From contig JACKAK010000005.1 in the NCBI GenBank assembly GCA_020635115.1, forward strand, positions 248,001 through 312,000: a DNA stretch of 64,000 bases. Reading direction: 5' to 3'. Shown here piece by piece: positions 27,828 through 36,749 of this stretch. The DNA is from Halobacteriovoraceae bacterium (GTDB taxonomy: Bacteria; Bdellovibrionota; Bacteriovoracia; Bacteriovoracales; Bacteriovoracaceae). The notes under the pieces are model-generated. The model ran no database searches, had not been told where the DNA came from, and was given only the letters and a program-made list of their open reading frames with translations. The position numbers were made by a program, and so were the translations under genes. The first letter of the stretch is position 1. Every line of letters starts with the position of its first letter.

Positions 27828-27892
27828 ATTTCCATTATCATCTACTTTCGGTATACATAAAAGACTGAAAAGATTTAGCCGGAGGAAGCGTC

Positions 27893-28537
27893 ATGGAATT
27901 TTTCATAGATACAGCAGATGTTCAAGAAATTATAAAAGCAAATGAATGGGGTATTATTGATGGTGTAACAACAAACCCTAGTTTAATGGCCAAAACAGGA
28001 AGGACGCAAGAAGATGTAATAAGGGAAATTTCACAAATAATAAATGGCCCAATTTCAGCAGAAGTCATTTCAACCGATGTTTCTGGTATGTTAAAAGAAG
28101 CAGAGTCCCTTGCTAAAATTCATGAAAATGTTGTCATTAAACTTCCACTCATTTCTTCAGGTATTGCTGCATGTAAAAAATTGAGCGAAAACAATATTAA
28201 AACCAATGTTACACTTTGTTTTTCCTCAAACCAGGCCTTACTTGCGGCCAAAGCAGGTGCTACTTATATCTCCCCTTTTATCGGAAGATTAGATGACATT
28301 GGCAGTGAAGGTGTACAGCTAATCGAAGAAATTCGAACCATCTATGACAATTATGGATTTCCAACTAAAATTTTGGCCGCTTCTGTTCGTCATAGTGCTC
28401 ACGTAAAAACTGTTTCATTGATAGGAGCAGATGTTGCTACTATGCCTTATAAATGTATAGAATCACTTTTTAAACATCCACTAACGGACTCTGGTTTAGA
28501 ACAATTTTTAACTGATCATGCAAAATCACGGAATTAA
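27893..28537 (+). CDS. tal: Transaldolase of the small TalC/FSA type
   Basis: The 214-residue enzyme matches the short transaldolase/fructose-6-phosphate aldolase family in full: FIDTAD at 4-9, GVTTNPSLM at 24-32, the Schiff-base Lys83 in VVIKLPL, TNVTLCFSSNQALLAAKAGA and SPFIGRLDDIG. It moves a dihydroxyacetone unit between sugar phosphates in the non-oxidative pentose phosphate pathway, or acts as an F6P aldolase; these cannot be separated by eye. GGAGGA precedes the ATG. The next gene overlaps it by 20 bases. Confidence 0.93.
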   Translation: MEFFIDTADVQEIIKANEWGIIDGVTTNPSLMAKTGRTQEDVIREISQIINGPISAEVISTDVSGMLKEAESLAKIHENVVIKLPLISSGIAACKKLSENNIKTNVTLCFSSNQALLAAKAGATYISPFIGRLDDIGSEGVQLIEEIRTIYDNYGFPTKILAASVRHSAHVKTVSLIGADVATMPYKCIESLFKHPLTDSGLEQFLTDHAKSRN

Positions 28538-29054
28538 TTCATTATTGAAGTTTATATTTGGTCAATGGGAATATAGATATTATATTTTCATCATTGCACT
28601 TCTCTATATTACGATGTGGGCCGGCGTGATAGTAACTGGACTCAATCTAGATATTGTTAGGGCCCATTATTATTTCTTTGGTTTTAGTGTTCCTATTTTC
28701 ATGATTTCCTTATGGGTTGTGAGAAGAGACTATAAACGATTTCAGCTTTATCTCTATTTTTTTAATAAGTTTCCTGGTTCGATTTTGTTGAAAGCAAATA
28801 CTCCGCTTACAGAACTTCCAATGAATCAATTCAAAATTCATAAAAAAGGTGAAGGGAAAATTAAAATTGGCCTAAAGACAAATGACAATAGATATGTATT
28901 AGATTACCAAGAGCGTCATGTATTGGATTCAACTCCAGAAACTGATGATTTGGGAAATGAAACCGCTCTATACAGTAATCAGACTCTATTTATCAGACAT
29001 GATAAAATGCCAAAATTCAGGCCTAATCACCTTGCTAGTCAAAAAAAATATTGA
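28518..29054 (+). CDS. Membrane protein of unknown function
   Basis: The 178-residue protein has two membrane segments (about 18-38 and 50-68) and a soluble, beta-rich C-terminal half (ILLKANTPLTELPM, GEGKIKIGLKTNDNRYVLDY). It starts inside the end of the transaldolase gene, 20 bases before that stop, so it is likely translated with it. No family was recognised. Confidence 0.55.
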   Translation: MQNHGINSLLKFIFGQWEYRYYIFIIALLYITMWAGVIVTGLNLDIVRAHYYFFGFSVPIFMISLWVVRRDYKRFQLYLYFFNKFPGSILLKANTPLTELPMNQFKIHKKGEGKIKIGLKTNDNRYVLDYQERHVLDSTPETDDLGNETALYSNQTLFIRHDKMPKFRPNHLASQKKY

Positions 29055-29147
29055 AAATTTTCTATCTGGAGTTCATTTCGATTTAGATACCTAAGTGATT
29101 TGTTTTTTTATTAACCATTAGGAAAATCTTGCCGATGCGTTTGTAAT

Positions 29148-30005
29148 ATGAAAAACGCAATCGGTTTTTGTCTATTGATCCTCTTAAATTTTTCTTGTAA
29201 AGAATACCAAGAGCCAACTCATCTAATCCCTTACAACTTCAAAAGGGCAAATAATAATTTACCTTCAGCTATGTATAAGTGGGATGCAGCTGTAATGCCA
29301 CTTGAAGTAGAACTCTCAGATGACTTTTCGCCAACTGAGCAAGATGCAATTCAAGAAACCCTAGGTGAATGGCAAAAAACACAATCAGATATTCAATTTT
29401 TTAGTCTTCCCGCAACAACGACTCCCAATCTAAATTTACCAAATTATTACCAATACAGAGATGAGGATAAAATCATAGGTATATATAAGTCCTATGATTG
29501 GTTCAATTCTATTTCGCCAAACACATTGGCCATAACTGTTTTAAGAGCATACTTAATTAATGAAGGGCCCTCTGAATATTATGAAATTGATCTTGTTGAT
29601 ATTATAGTGAATTACCGAGATCACTCTTATTCGCTAGACAATTCTCCGCTTACGTTTGATTTACCTTCTATTGTGTTGCATGAGCTAGGTCATTTATTAG
29701 GTCTTGATCATCAGTGGGATTCTTCAATTGACGCCATTATGAACCCTACGATATCTAGAAACCAATTGCGCCGCACATTACATGAAAATGATATTGCTAG
29801 AATACGTCACAATTATTCAAACAGTATACATGCAATTTCAAATAGTGTGGAATTTGCAAGTGGGTCAAATAGTAAACGGCCCGAAGTAATCTATGGATAC
29901 TTTGAAATTAAGGCAGATGGAGAATGTACCCGTCGATTATTTGAAGAAAAAAACCGATATGCAATGCCTGTTGAACTTTTTGAAAAATATTTAAAGGTAA
30001 AATAA
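29148..30005 (+). CDS. Matrixin-like zinc metalloprotease lipoprotein
   Basis: The 285-residue protein has a lipoprotein signal with lipobox LNFSC (Cys17). The zinc site HELGHLLGLDH is at residues 178-188 (His178, His182, His188, catalytic Glu179), followed by a Met-turn (AIMNP, Met198), as in M10 matrixins and other metzincins. It should be an active peptidase tethered to a membrane facing the periplasm or the outside. Upstream of the motif the sequence VELSDDFSPTEQDAIQE fits the usual first strand and helix of the fold. No propeptide switch was seen. Confidence 0.8.
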   Translation: MKNAIGFCLLILLNFSCKEYQEPTHLIPYNFKRANNNLPSAMYKWDAAVMPLEVELSDDFSPTEQDAIQETLGEWQKTQSDIQFFSLPATTTPNLNLPNYYQYRDEDKIIGIYKSYDWFNSISPNTLAITVLRAYLINEGPSEYYEIDLVDIIVNYRDHSYSLDNSPLTFDLPSIVLHELGHLLGLDHQWDSSIDAIMNPTISRNQLRRTLHENDIARIRHNYSNSIHAISNSVEFASGSNSKRPEVIYGYFEIKADGECTRRLFEEKNRYAMPVELFEKYLKVK

Positions 30006-30253
30006 GAGTTTTATATACTCATGGCAACTTCGACGAGTGATATTTTATCTATAACAGATTTATTTCTTCCGCTGAATGAAACCTACCCAAAACTACTCAC
30101 ATAATTCTGGTTTTGAAATTTCATATGAGAAAAAGCGATATTATGCAGCATTTTCACTGCACATTATTTTGGTGATATAGAACAAGTTTTTTTTGATAAT
30201 TTTCAAAAAATATAAATCAAAAAATTCTTATGACGGACTCATCACGAATAGAG

Positions 30254-30259
30254 TATAAT
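30254..30259 (+). promoter_or_regulatory. -10 element of the fatty acid hydroxylase gene
   Basis: A perfect TATAAT lies 20 bases before the ATG, with AAGGA at 30269-30273. A -35 is poor (TATGAC 19 bases upstream). The leader would be about 14 bases. The 274-base gap upstream holds no other feature I can support. Confidence 0.45.
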
Positions 30260-30279
30260 ATTAACGTCAAGGACTGAAT

Positions 30280-31146
30280 ATGAATAATTTAAAACATAAC
30301 CGTGCAAAATTAAGACTTTTTAATAGTAACTTTTGGGAATCACTTTCTCGAACAAATTCTTGGGCACCTGCTCTTTTTTGGCTTTTTGTTATAGGAGGAC
30401 TTTTCTATACAAACAGCGATAAAGGAATCACCGTCAAAGAACATGTCGCTTTGTTTTTTATAGGCCTTATTGTTTGGACCCTTGTTGAGTATATTTTCCA
30501 TCGATTTATTTTTCACTTTCCGATCTTTGGACCAAAATCAGAGCGATTTAATTTTGTCTCACATGGTATTCATCATGAAGATGCTCACGATCTAGGAAGA
30601 GCAATTATGCCCATTACTCCCGCGGCCATTTATACTGTTTTACTCTATGGTGTTTTTTTTCAGGTATTTGGTGAAAAATATGGGCCTACTTTTTTGGCGT
30701 ATTTTTTGATGGGTTTTATTAGCTATGACTATTACCACTTTTCAAACCACGTAATGCTTCCTAAATCTAAACTTGGTAAATATCTGCGTAAAAATCATCT
30801 TATACATCATGTTTATCCACATGTTAACTTTGGAGTTACGTCTCCTATTTGGGATTTTGCTTTTGGTACCTATGCAAATAAGAAAACAATTCACCAAAGA
30901 CCAAAATATCCCCTTTGTGCTACATCTGAGGGTATTTATAAAGATCCCGTAGCAAGGCCAAAAGGGGTTCAGCAATTAACTCAAGAAGAAATCGAAAATG
31001 ATTTCATTGAAATTTATAAAGAAGTTTATCCTGGGAGTGCAATTCCAGAAGAAATTCTACGGACAAAAAACGTTGATTCATCCAAAGGCAAAGTTGAGTC
31101 TGATCAAAGAGTTGGGCCCATAGATGGACACAAAAGAATCTTGTAG
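30280..31146 (+). CDS. Fatty acid 2-hydroxylase-like membrane di-iron enzyme
   Basis: The 288-residue protein belongs to the fatty acid hydroxylase/sterol desaturase superfamily. Membrane helices flank the histidine clusters: HRFIFH at 74-79, SHGIHHEDAHD at 94-104, YHFSNH at 152-157 and NHLIHHVYPHVNFG at 172-184. The pattern and order fit FA2H, which adds a 2-hydroxyl to fatty acyl chains of sphingolipids, rather than carotene hydroxylases. The tail (residues 230-288) is hydrophilic. AAGGA and a TATAAT precede the start. A Mpo1-like gene lies 2.8 kb downstream. Confidence 0.8.
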   Translation: MNNLKHNRAKLRLFNSNFWESLSRTNSWAPALFWLFVIGGLFYTNSDKGITVKEHVALFFIGLIVWTLVEYIFHRFIFHFPIFGPKSERFNFVSHGIHHEDAHDLGRAIMPITPAAIYTVLLYGVFFQVFGEKYGPTFLAYFLMGFISYDYYHFSNHVMLPKSKLGKYLRKNHLIHHVYPHVNFGVTSPIWDFAFGTYANKKTIHQRPKYPLCATSEGIYKDPVARPKGVQQLTQEEIENDFIEIYKEVYPGSAIPEEILRTKNVDSSKGKVESDQRVGPIDGHKRIL

Positions 31147-31508
31147 GACTAATCTTTTTTGTGAATTGATGACTTCCATACAAAAACTACAAGTCTTCTT
31201 TAATGTCAACCTAATGAGTTTTTAAGTGGTTGTCCCTAGTACGTGTTTTTTTTAAATCAATAGTCCTCTTCATATTTTCAAGATGTTGCAAGAATTTGAA
31301 GAAAAACAGACTAATAAATCTCAAAAAAATTCAGTGTTCTAACTATCTAAAAATAGGTAAAAAGCAACAATATGTGGCATTGATTAGCTCCTTTTAAATA
31401 TTTTTAATTTATACCTAACATTCTCAAATCACTCAATAGTGCGCAAAAATAAATCTGCTCTACGCAAAAAAATAAGCATAAAACCCTACCAGTTTTTATA
31501 ATAATTAT
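31147..31508. other. 362-base AT-rich gap
   Basis: I see no gene, RNA or clear terminator here. One short inverted repeat (CAACC with GGTTG, 17 bases apart) lies near 31210. A frame on the minus strand (31404-31610) has no coding character. Confidence 0.5.
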
Positions 31509-33851
31509 ATGAAAGCAAATAATTATCTCAGATTTATTTTCATTATACAGCTCATGTTGGTCATTAACTCTTGTAAGCAAGAAGACGAATTTGTGCGTTT
31601 TGAGTACCAAGCACTAATAGAAGAGCCCTACTATGAAACTGAGTTCAATCAAGAAATTATAGTGAATGCGGCGATTGATGACAGATCAAAGGCCCATCAA
31701 CTAGAGTTTTCTCAGGAAGATATTATTATTGAAAACAATAATGGCCAAGTTCAAAGTTGTTTAATAACAGATAATAAATCATTTCAGTGTTTGTTTCGGC
31801 CACGTGAAAATTTTGTTGGTTTGGCCCAAATTCATTTTAAAATTAAAAATAGAGTAGATCAAATTTCAGAAGGTAAAATTAAAGTTAATGTTCTTCCTCC
31901 CCCAAGAGAATATGTCCAAAAAATGAACAATATTGACATGGAAAAAACTGATTCAAGTGTTATGATTGTGTTTGCATTAGATATCTCTGGAAGTATGAAA
32001 CCTTATCTTAACCATCTTTCTAAGACGATCGACCATTTCCTCGAAGAAATATTTGATCGTGGCTTTAGAGCGAAGCTTGCATTTATCAATTCAAACAACC
32101 GATATAAATCTGCCAATTACGTAAAAACAGAACACCCTGATTATCCAGGTGACAGTAGAGCATATATCGAAAATTGGGATTATATCCCAAAAAGTGATGC
32201 CAATGTTATGAAGTTTTTTAACGTTAATGCTTCTTATTCAGGTCAAAATTCTCAAGAAAGATTAGATAATTTGGCAAATCTAAAATCTCAAATCTTAAGT
32301 TATATCGATGGCCTTCCGGTTGGAGTGGCAAATGACAGTGACGATGAAAGACTACTATGCCAAACATTGAGATTTCTACACACTAGTGAAGCAAAATCTA
32401 TGGACTATATGGGAATAGTAAGTATTTCCAATGAGGAAGATGCTTATAACGCTAAATTGCAACACCCTAACGATCTTGAAAGGGCCTATAAAGATTGTAC
32501 TACAGGTCTAAGAAAAGTTTTTGTTCCAAAAAGTTCATGTAGCACTAGTGTATCTTGTGAATATGGTGAAGAAGGCTGTTCTGGAAATTTCACATTTAAT
32601 TGGAAATATACTCGAACTAATCAAATACAACAAAAAGTAAGTGGGACATGTACAAAATCAGTTCCTATTTATGGAACGGCCCAAAGAAATGTATGTATAG
32701 GTACTTTTAGTTCACCAGAACTTAAATATGTAAAAGTTGGAGAAAGAGAAAAAACTGTTGCAAGTACTCCTGATAACCCATCTGGAAAAATCATCGAAGA
32801 TATTTATGAATGGGTTCCAACTGGTCAATTAACCTACGCCTATAATAAGAGATTTGAAACTACATGTGAAAATTTCTCTGATACAACTTGGACACTAGTA
32901 GAGGCCTCTAATGTGTCTGAAGAGTACACAACTAGCACCGTCGTAGGATATAGGGATGAAAGCTACGCATGTAATAATTTACTTGGTAGTTGTTCTGATT
33001 ATGCAGATATTATGGTTAATGGAACATGTTATATTTCACAACAGGCCTCCACCACAACAAGTACAGTTTCAAGTACCCCTTATCAATCAAATACAAATCT
33101 TACATGCGACCAACTTCTTACAGGAGCAGTATCTAATTTGAATCTTGGAGATGATCCTAGAGATTGCTCAGTGGTTTGGAGTGGGTCAAAAACAGTTGTC
33201 CAAGATCCTATGACATGTTCTTCTTATAAATTAGAAGAAAAAACTTTGAATTACACTCTTTTAAATGAGGAAGGCACAAAGACTTTACCTAAAGCAATAA
33301 AGAATAAACTTAATAGTTATCAAAAATCCACTTTTGTTTCCATTGCAAATGATTTGCAAATGAATCTTGCTGATATTCGTCTTGCAGAAGATCTAGATTT
33401 AGAACTTCCTTCAAGTGATTGTAATCATCTAGAAGAAAACATGAGTTTGTTCCCAGGATATTATGAATCTAATGCATTTAAGGAACTTGTGGGTTTCTTA
33501 GGTAATTTTGGAGCTTTTTACTCCATCTGTTCACCAAAAAGTTATCCTTCAGATAAGCTCGATCTACTTGTTGAGCATGGGCAAAAGAGTATTGCGATAC
33601 CAAATATCGCCTATCCTTCAGAATTAATTGTTGACTCAGTTAAACTTATATATGCAGATAATGAAAGTCTTGAGCTGGAGGCCGGAAGAGACTATAAAGT
33701 TCAAGGTAATAACCTCGTTTTTTCTTCATTAGCTTTGATTCAATACCTTTCAGAGATTCAAGTAGAGTATCGTGAAATTGATGATCAGAGTCCTATGTTT
33801 CAATACTGGCCAATTGCTGAAAAAACGGGAATTTCTATCTCATCAAATTAA
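31509..33851 (+). CDS. Lipoprotein with a von Willebrand A domain and Cys-rich region
   Basis: The 780-residue protein has a lipobox VINSC (Cys22). Residues 30-130 look like a beta-sandwich. A vWA domain follows, with an intact metal-site motif DISGS at 158-162 (FALDISGSMKPYL). Within and after it, roughly residues 340-560, there is a Cys-rich, Thr/Ser-rich stretch with paired cysteines (CSTSVSCEYGEEGCSG, CNNLLGSCSDYADIMVNGTC). Such proteins often bind ligands or surfaces; a role in adhesion is inference. There is no good ribosome site before the ATG. Probably a surface-exposed lipoprotein. Confidence 0.75.
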   Translation: MKANNYLRFIFIIQLMLVINSCKQEDEFVRFEYQALIEEPYYETEFNQEIIVNAAIDDRSKAHQLEFSQEDIIIENNNGQVQSCLITDNKSFQCLFRPRENFVGLAQIHFKIKNRVDQISEGKIKVNVLPPPREYVQKMNNIDMEKTDSSVMIVFALDISGSMKPYLNHLSKTIDHFLEEIFDRGFRAKLAFINSNNRYKSANYVKTEHPDYPGDSRAYIENWDYIPKSDANVMKFFNVNASYSGQNSQERLDNLANLKSQILSYIDGLPVGVANDSDDERLLCQTLRFLHTSEAKSMDYMGIVSISNEEDAYNAKLQHPNDLERAYKDCTTGLRKVFVPKSSCSTSVSCEYGEEGCSGNFTFNWKYTRTNQIQQKVSGTCTKSVPIYGTAQRNVCIGTFSSPELKYVKVGEREKTVASTPDNPSGKIIEDIYEWVPTGQLTYAYNKRFETTCENFSDTTWTLVEASNVSEEYTTSTVVGYRDESYACNNLLGSCSDYADIMVNGTCYISQQASTTTSTVSSTPYQSNTNLTCDQLLTGAVSNLNLGDDPRDCSVVWSGSKTVVQDPMTCSSYKLEEKTLNYTLLNEEGTKTLPKAIKNKLNSYQKSTFVSIANDLQMNLADIRLAEDLDLELPSSDCNHLEENMSLFPGYYESNAFKELVGFLGNFGAFYSICSPKSYPSDKLDLLVEHGQKSIAIPNIAYPSELIVDSVKLIYADNESLELEAGRDYKVQGNNLVFSSLALIQYLSEIQVEYREIDDQSPMFQYWPIAEKTGISISSN

Positions 33852-33905
33852 TATCTTTTACAATTAATTTTCACTTTGTCATAATTTACTGGTAAAAGGA
33901 ATTTT

Positions 33906-34373
33906 ATGAGAAGTTTGAATTCATGGTTTGATGAATATTCACAATCCCACCAGAATCCCATAAATGTTTTGATACATAAAATCTGTGTCCCTACAATAAT
34001 GTTCACTGTTCTAGGATTATTGTGGAGTATACCCTCCCCTGATATTTTTTTATCATTACCACTCTTAAATTGGTGTACAATCTTTTTATTATTTGTTTTT
34101 GTTTTTTATCTAAGACTATCATTGAAATATACCTTAGGGATGTTTATACAAACATCTATTATGCTTTTTTTTATTGATAAAATTGACAATACACCTAGAC
34201 TCGATTTGCTTGAGTTATCTTTATCAATATTTATTCTTGCTTGGATAGGTCAATTTATTGGCCATAAAATTGAAGGAAAAAAACCCTCATTTTTCAAGGA
34301 CCTTCAATTTTTACTAATAGGGCCATTATGGACAATGAGATTTTTATATAAAAGATTTAAATTTGATTCTTAA
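33906..34373 (+). CDS. Mpo1-like (DUF962) membrane protein, putative 2-hydroxy fatty acid dioxygenase
   Basis: The 155-residue protein has four membrane segments and the family landmarks: SHQNPINVLIHKICVP near the N-terminus and AWIGQFIGHKIEGKKPSFF near the C-terminus, then LLIGPLW. Yeast Mpo1 uses iron bound by such histidines to remove one carbon from 2-hydroxy fatty acids. Whether bacterial members do the same is inference. AAAGGA lies before the ATG. The last 17 bases overlap the convergent receiver gene. Confidence 0.72.
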   Translation: MRSLNSWFDEYSQSHQNPINVLIHKICVPTIMFTVLGLLWSIPSPDIFLSLPLLNWCTIFLLFVFVFYLRLSLKYTLGMFIQTSIMLFFIDKIDNTPRLDLLELSLSIFILAWIGQFIGHKIEGKKPSFFKDLQFLLIGPLWTMRFLYKRFKFDS

Positions 34374-34719
34374 TTTCAGAAATTGGAGATAGCAGTTCTT
34401 TTTTCTGGAGGGGCTTGTAGATAATTCCATCAGCTCCATTTTCAGTTGCATCAGAGGTGGTAAATTCTCTATCAGCAGAAACAAAGAAAAATTTTCCATA
34501 TTTTATTTGAGAAGTAAGAATCTTGTTTAAAAATTCTATTCCATCTTGGCCAGGCATTTTTATATCTGAAAAAATGATATCGAAATAATGTCTCTTTGCT
34601 GTTTTGAATGCCTCATCGACATTTTCAAAACATGAAATTTCAGTTTCTGCTTCATCTTTTAGAAAAGTTCTATAAAGTTTAAGCATTAATTTATCATCAT
34701 CAACAAACAAAATCTTCAT
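34357..34719 (-). CDS. Stand-alone response-regulator receiver domain
   Basis: The 120-residue protein is one CheY-type receiver with no output domain. Asp7 and Asp8 (VDDD), the phospho-acceptor Asp52 (FSDIKMPG), Ser81 and Lys102 (YKPL) are all present, so it should be phosphorylated. It follows by 14 bases a membrane protein with a histidine-kinase DHp domain, its probable partner. Such proteins act by protein contact. Its 3' end overlaps the convergent Mpo1-like gene. Confidence 0.88.
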   Translation of the reverse strand: MKILFVDDDKLMLKLYRTFLKDEAETEISCFENVDEAFKTAKRHYFDIIFSDIKMPGQDGIEFLNKILTSQIKYGKFFFVSADREFTTSDATENGADGIIYKPLQKKELLSPISEIKNQI

Positions 34720-34733
34720 ATATTTTCACCATC

Positions 34734-35570
34734 TTATTTATTTGGTCTATTTTCAAATTTTTTTCTCAATATATAACTCAGCTCATTAACCTTTAATATT
34801 CTTTTTTCAATGATACCCAAAGACATTTCTACATCTCTTTTATATTCAGCAGTTTCATTACTAATATCAATTTCCTTAAGAAAACCTTGGGCAGTATTTA
34901 GAGGAGTAATTATTTCATGAATTTCATTACCCATTTGTTCTAAGATCCCTTGATAATATTTTTGCTTGAGAGTTTCTTTTTCATAAAGTTTTCTTCTTTC
35001 ATCTACAAAATAGAATAAAACATTAAACGAAAGAATCATGACGATGTTTATAAGATATTTAACAAGTGGAGATTGAGGATAAAGTTCAACTCCAACGATA
35101 TAACTATTTATATAGAAGGTGAAACTCATGAGCATGATAGATAAAATTGTAAATATTGCACTGGCCCTTCTGCCTAGTAACCACCAAGAGAGGCATATGA
35201 TTACGAGAAAAAGCTGAAAGCTCACAGTATCCTTGGCCCCATCTAGAAAAGATTTAAAAACGATTTGAATGGTTAGAAGTGATAAAAAAGTCAATGCAGA
35301 TTGTGTATAGTCTGCCCCTCTTTTTATCCTAAAGAGTAAAATCATAAGAGCAAAAGAGACAATAACATTTGCAAAATGAGGAAATAAAAAATTATTGATC
35401 ACAAATGACCGAATAAAATAGAAAAAAAGATATCCGGTAGATGAGATTAGTATAGAAGTCACTAAGAGTCGATAATTAGAAAAAGCAATCATTTTATTAA
35501 GCGCCATATCTTTTAATGATTTCTGAAAACTTGGAATAAAAAAATCTACTAGTTTATTAAAAATATTCAT
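34734..35570 (-). CDS. Membrane protein with a histidine-kinase DHp domain but no ATP-binding domain
   Basis: The 278-residue protein has about six membrane helices (residues 30-190) and a short linker coiled coil. A DHp-like helix pair follows: H-box NEIHEIITPLNTAQGFL with His218 and Pro223, second helix about 240-272. The protein ends there; no N, G1 or G2 box follows, and the downstream bases hold only the receiver gene. It cannot phosphorylate itself and could act as a phosphotransfer or phosphatase partner. No clear ribosome site at the ATG. Confidence 0.75.
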   Translation of the reverse strand: MNIFNKLVDFFIPSFQKSLKDMALNKMIAFSNYRLLVTSILISSTGYLFFYFIRSFVINNFLFPHFANVIVSFALMILLFRIKRGADYTQSALTFLSLLTIQIVFKSFLDGAKDTVSFQLFLVIICLSWWLLGRRASAIFTILSIMLMSFTFYINSYIVGVELYPQSPLVKYLINIVMILSFNVLFYFVDERRKLYEKETLKQKYYQGILEQMGNEIHEIITPLNTAQGFLKEIDISNETAEYKRDVEMSLGIIEKRILKVNELSYILRKKFENRPNK

Positions 35571-35624
35571 AATGAGTTAATTTTATCAGAAAGTAATCGA
35601 TGTGTCAGAGGGTAAGTTTTGTTT

Positions 35625-36581
35625 TTATATTTGAACTTTGAAAAGTTTTGCAAAAGCTCTTAACAGGTGTTTGTCAAATTTTCCAATATCGCTGGCCATG
35701 AGGTGAATGGCCTCAGATACAGCATATCCAGGTCTCCAGCTTTGCTTCGTAATGAGCGAAGAAAAATTATCAGCGATTGCGACGATTTTTGCTGGTGGAT
35801 AAATTTCATCGGTTTTTAAACCGTTTGGATACCCATGTCCGTTTGGCTGCTCATGATGTTGCATAACAATTTGTACAACTTCTTGCCGAATGCCTTTTAC
35901 TTCATCGAGCATTTCTTTACCAAGTTGAGGATGTCGCCATAGCTCTTTTCTTTCATCAGGAGAGAGAATTTCTTTATCATCGGGATCAAATGTAAGTTGA
36001 GTTTGACCAACATCATGTAGAAATGCCCCCATTCCTATGATGTAAAGATTATCCTTACTCTCTATACCAATTTCTTTTGCTAAAATAATAGAGAAGATAC
36101 TTGTCATTATTGAGTGTTTAAACATTTGAGGAGTGTTGGCCATGGCCTTTATAAGCCCCATAATCTGGGACTGATCATTTAAAAGTATCTTAATAGACTG
36201 TTGAACGACAATCCCTGCTGATTCTATTACAGCGTGACTAAGCTTTTGTACAAAACTGATTTCTCGCATAGTAAATAAAATCATTTCTTTTAGTATGTTA
36301 ATGGCCTCTTCTGTAGGAAAACGCCCATCAACTTTATTAAGAAGATCACCAAGTTTTCTAACTACTAGAGAATATTTTTGGTAATCATCCTTTGTTACAA
36401 AAAAGGTGTCTACACCTTGAGATTTATATAATTCTACTCTTTCCCAATCTAAGGCCTCACTCTCCCGAAATATCTTGGTGTATTTACTTTCACTTCTTCG
36501 GACGTATATATCGAAGAGAAGTTTTTTATCAAAACGCTTAAGGACTTCCAGGGAAATTGGAATGAAATATTCACTATTCAT
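35625..36581 (-). CDS. HD-GYP domain protein (putative c-di-GMP phosphodiesterase)
   Basis: The 318-residue protein has an N-terminal domain without a known name (residues 1-110) and an HD-GYP domain. Seen are HD189-190 (FLHDVGQ, with Gln where Lys is usual), a His at 217 (LWRHPQLG), HHE at 242-244 and GYP at 250-252 (HHEQPNGHGYPNG). The metal ligands look complete, so it may hydrolyse c-di-GMP. It lies upstream of the DHp protein and receiver on the same strand (54-base gap), suggesting one signalling unit. Confidence 0.85.
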   Translation of the reverse strand: MNSEYFIPISLEVLKRFDKKLLFDIYVRRSESKYTKIFRESEALDWERVELYKSQGVDTFFVTKDDYQKYSLVVRKLGDLLNKVDGRFPTEEAINILKEMILFTMREISFVQKLSHAVIESAGIVVQQSIKILLNDQSQIMGLIKAMANTPQMFKHSIMTSIFSIILAKEIGIESKDNLYIIGMGAFLHDVGQTQLTFDPDDKEILSPDERKELWRHPQLGKEMLDEVKGIRQEVVQIVMQHHEQPNGHGYPNGLKTDEIYPPAKIVAIADNFSSLITKQSWRPGYAVSEAIHLMASDIGKFDKHLLRAFAKLFKVQI

Positions 36582-36668
36582 AACTTAATTATAAGTTAGA
36601 GTTAATAATTTCACTAAAATAGACCTTTTTTTCCTACCCCTATCCAGGTAACTAATTGAAATCATTTA

Positions 36669-36676
36669 TGACGTCA
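36669..36676. promoter_or_regulatory. TGACGTCA palindrome upstream of the HD-GYP gene
   Basis: A perfect 8-base palindrome lies 88 bases before the HD-GYP start in a 168-base gap. It could be an operator for either neighbour; chance is possible. Nothing else was recognised in the gap. Confidence 0.25.
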
Positions 36677-36749
36677 ATATGATGACATAATATGCCAACG
36701 ACAAGAATAATTTGCAAAAATAACTCTCAATAGTATCCAGACGAAAATA

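Noticed and set aside
30021..30104. 27-residue ORF after the matrixin-like gene
   Set aside because: No ribosome site and no promoter; short ORFs are expected by chance.
31404..31610. 68-codon minus-strand frame upstream of the vWA lipoprotein gene
   Set aside because: Overlaps the lipoprotein start in antisense and has no ribosome site.
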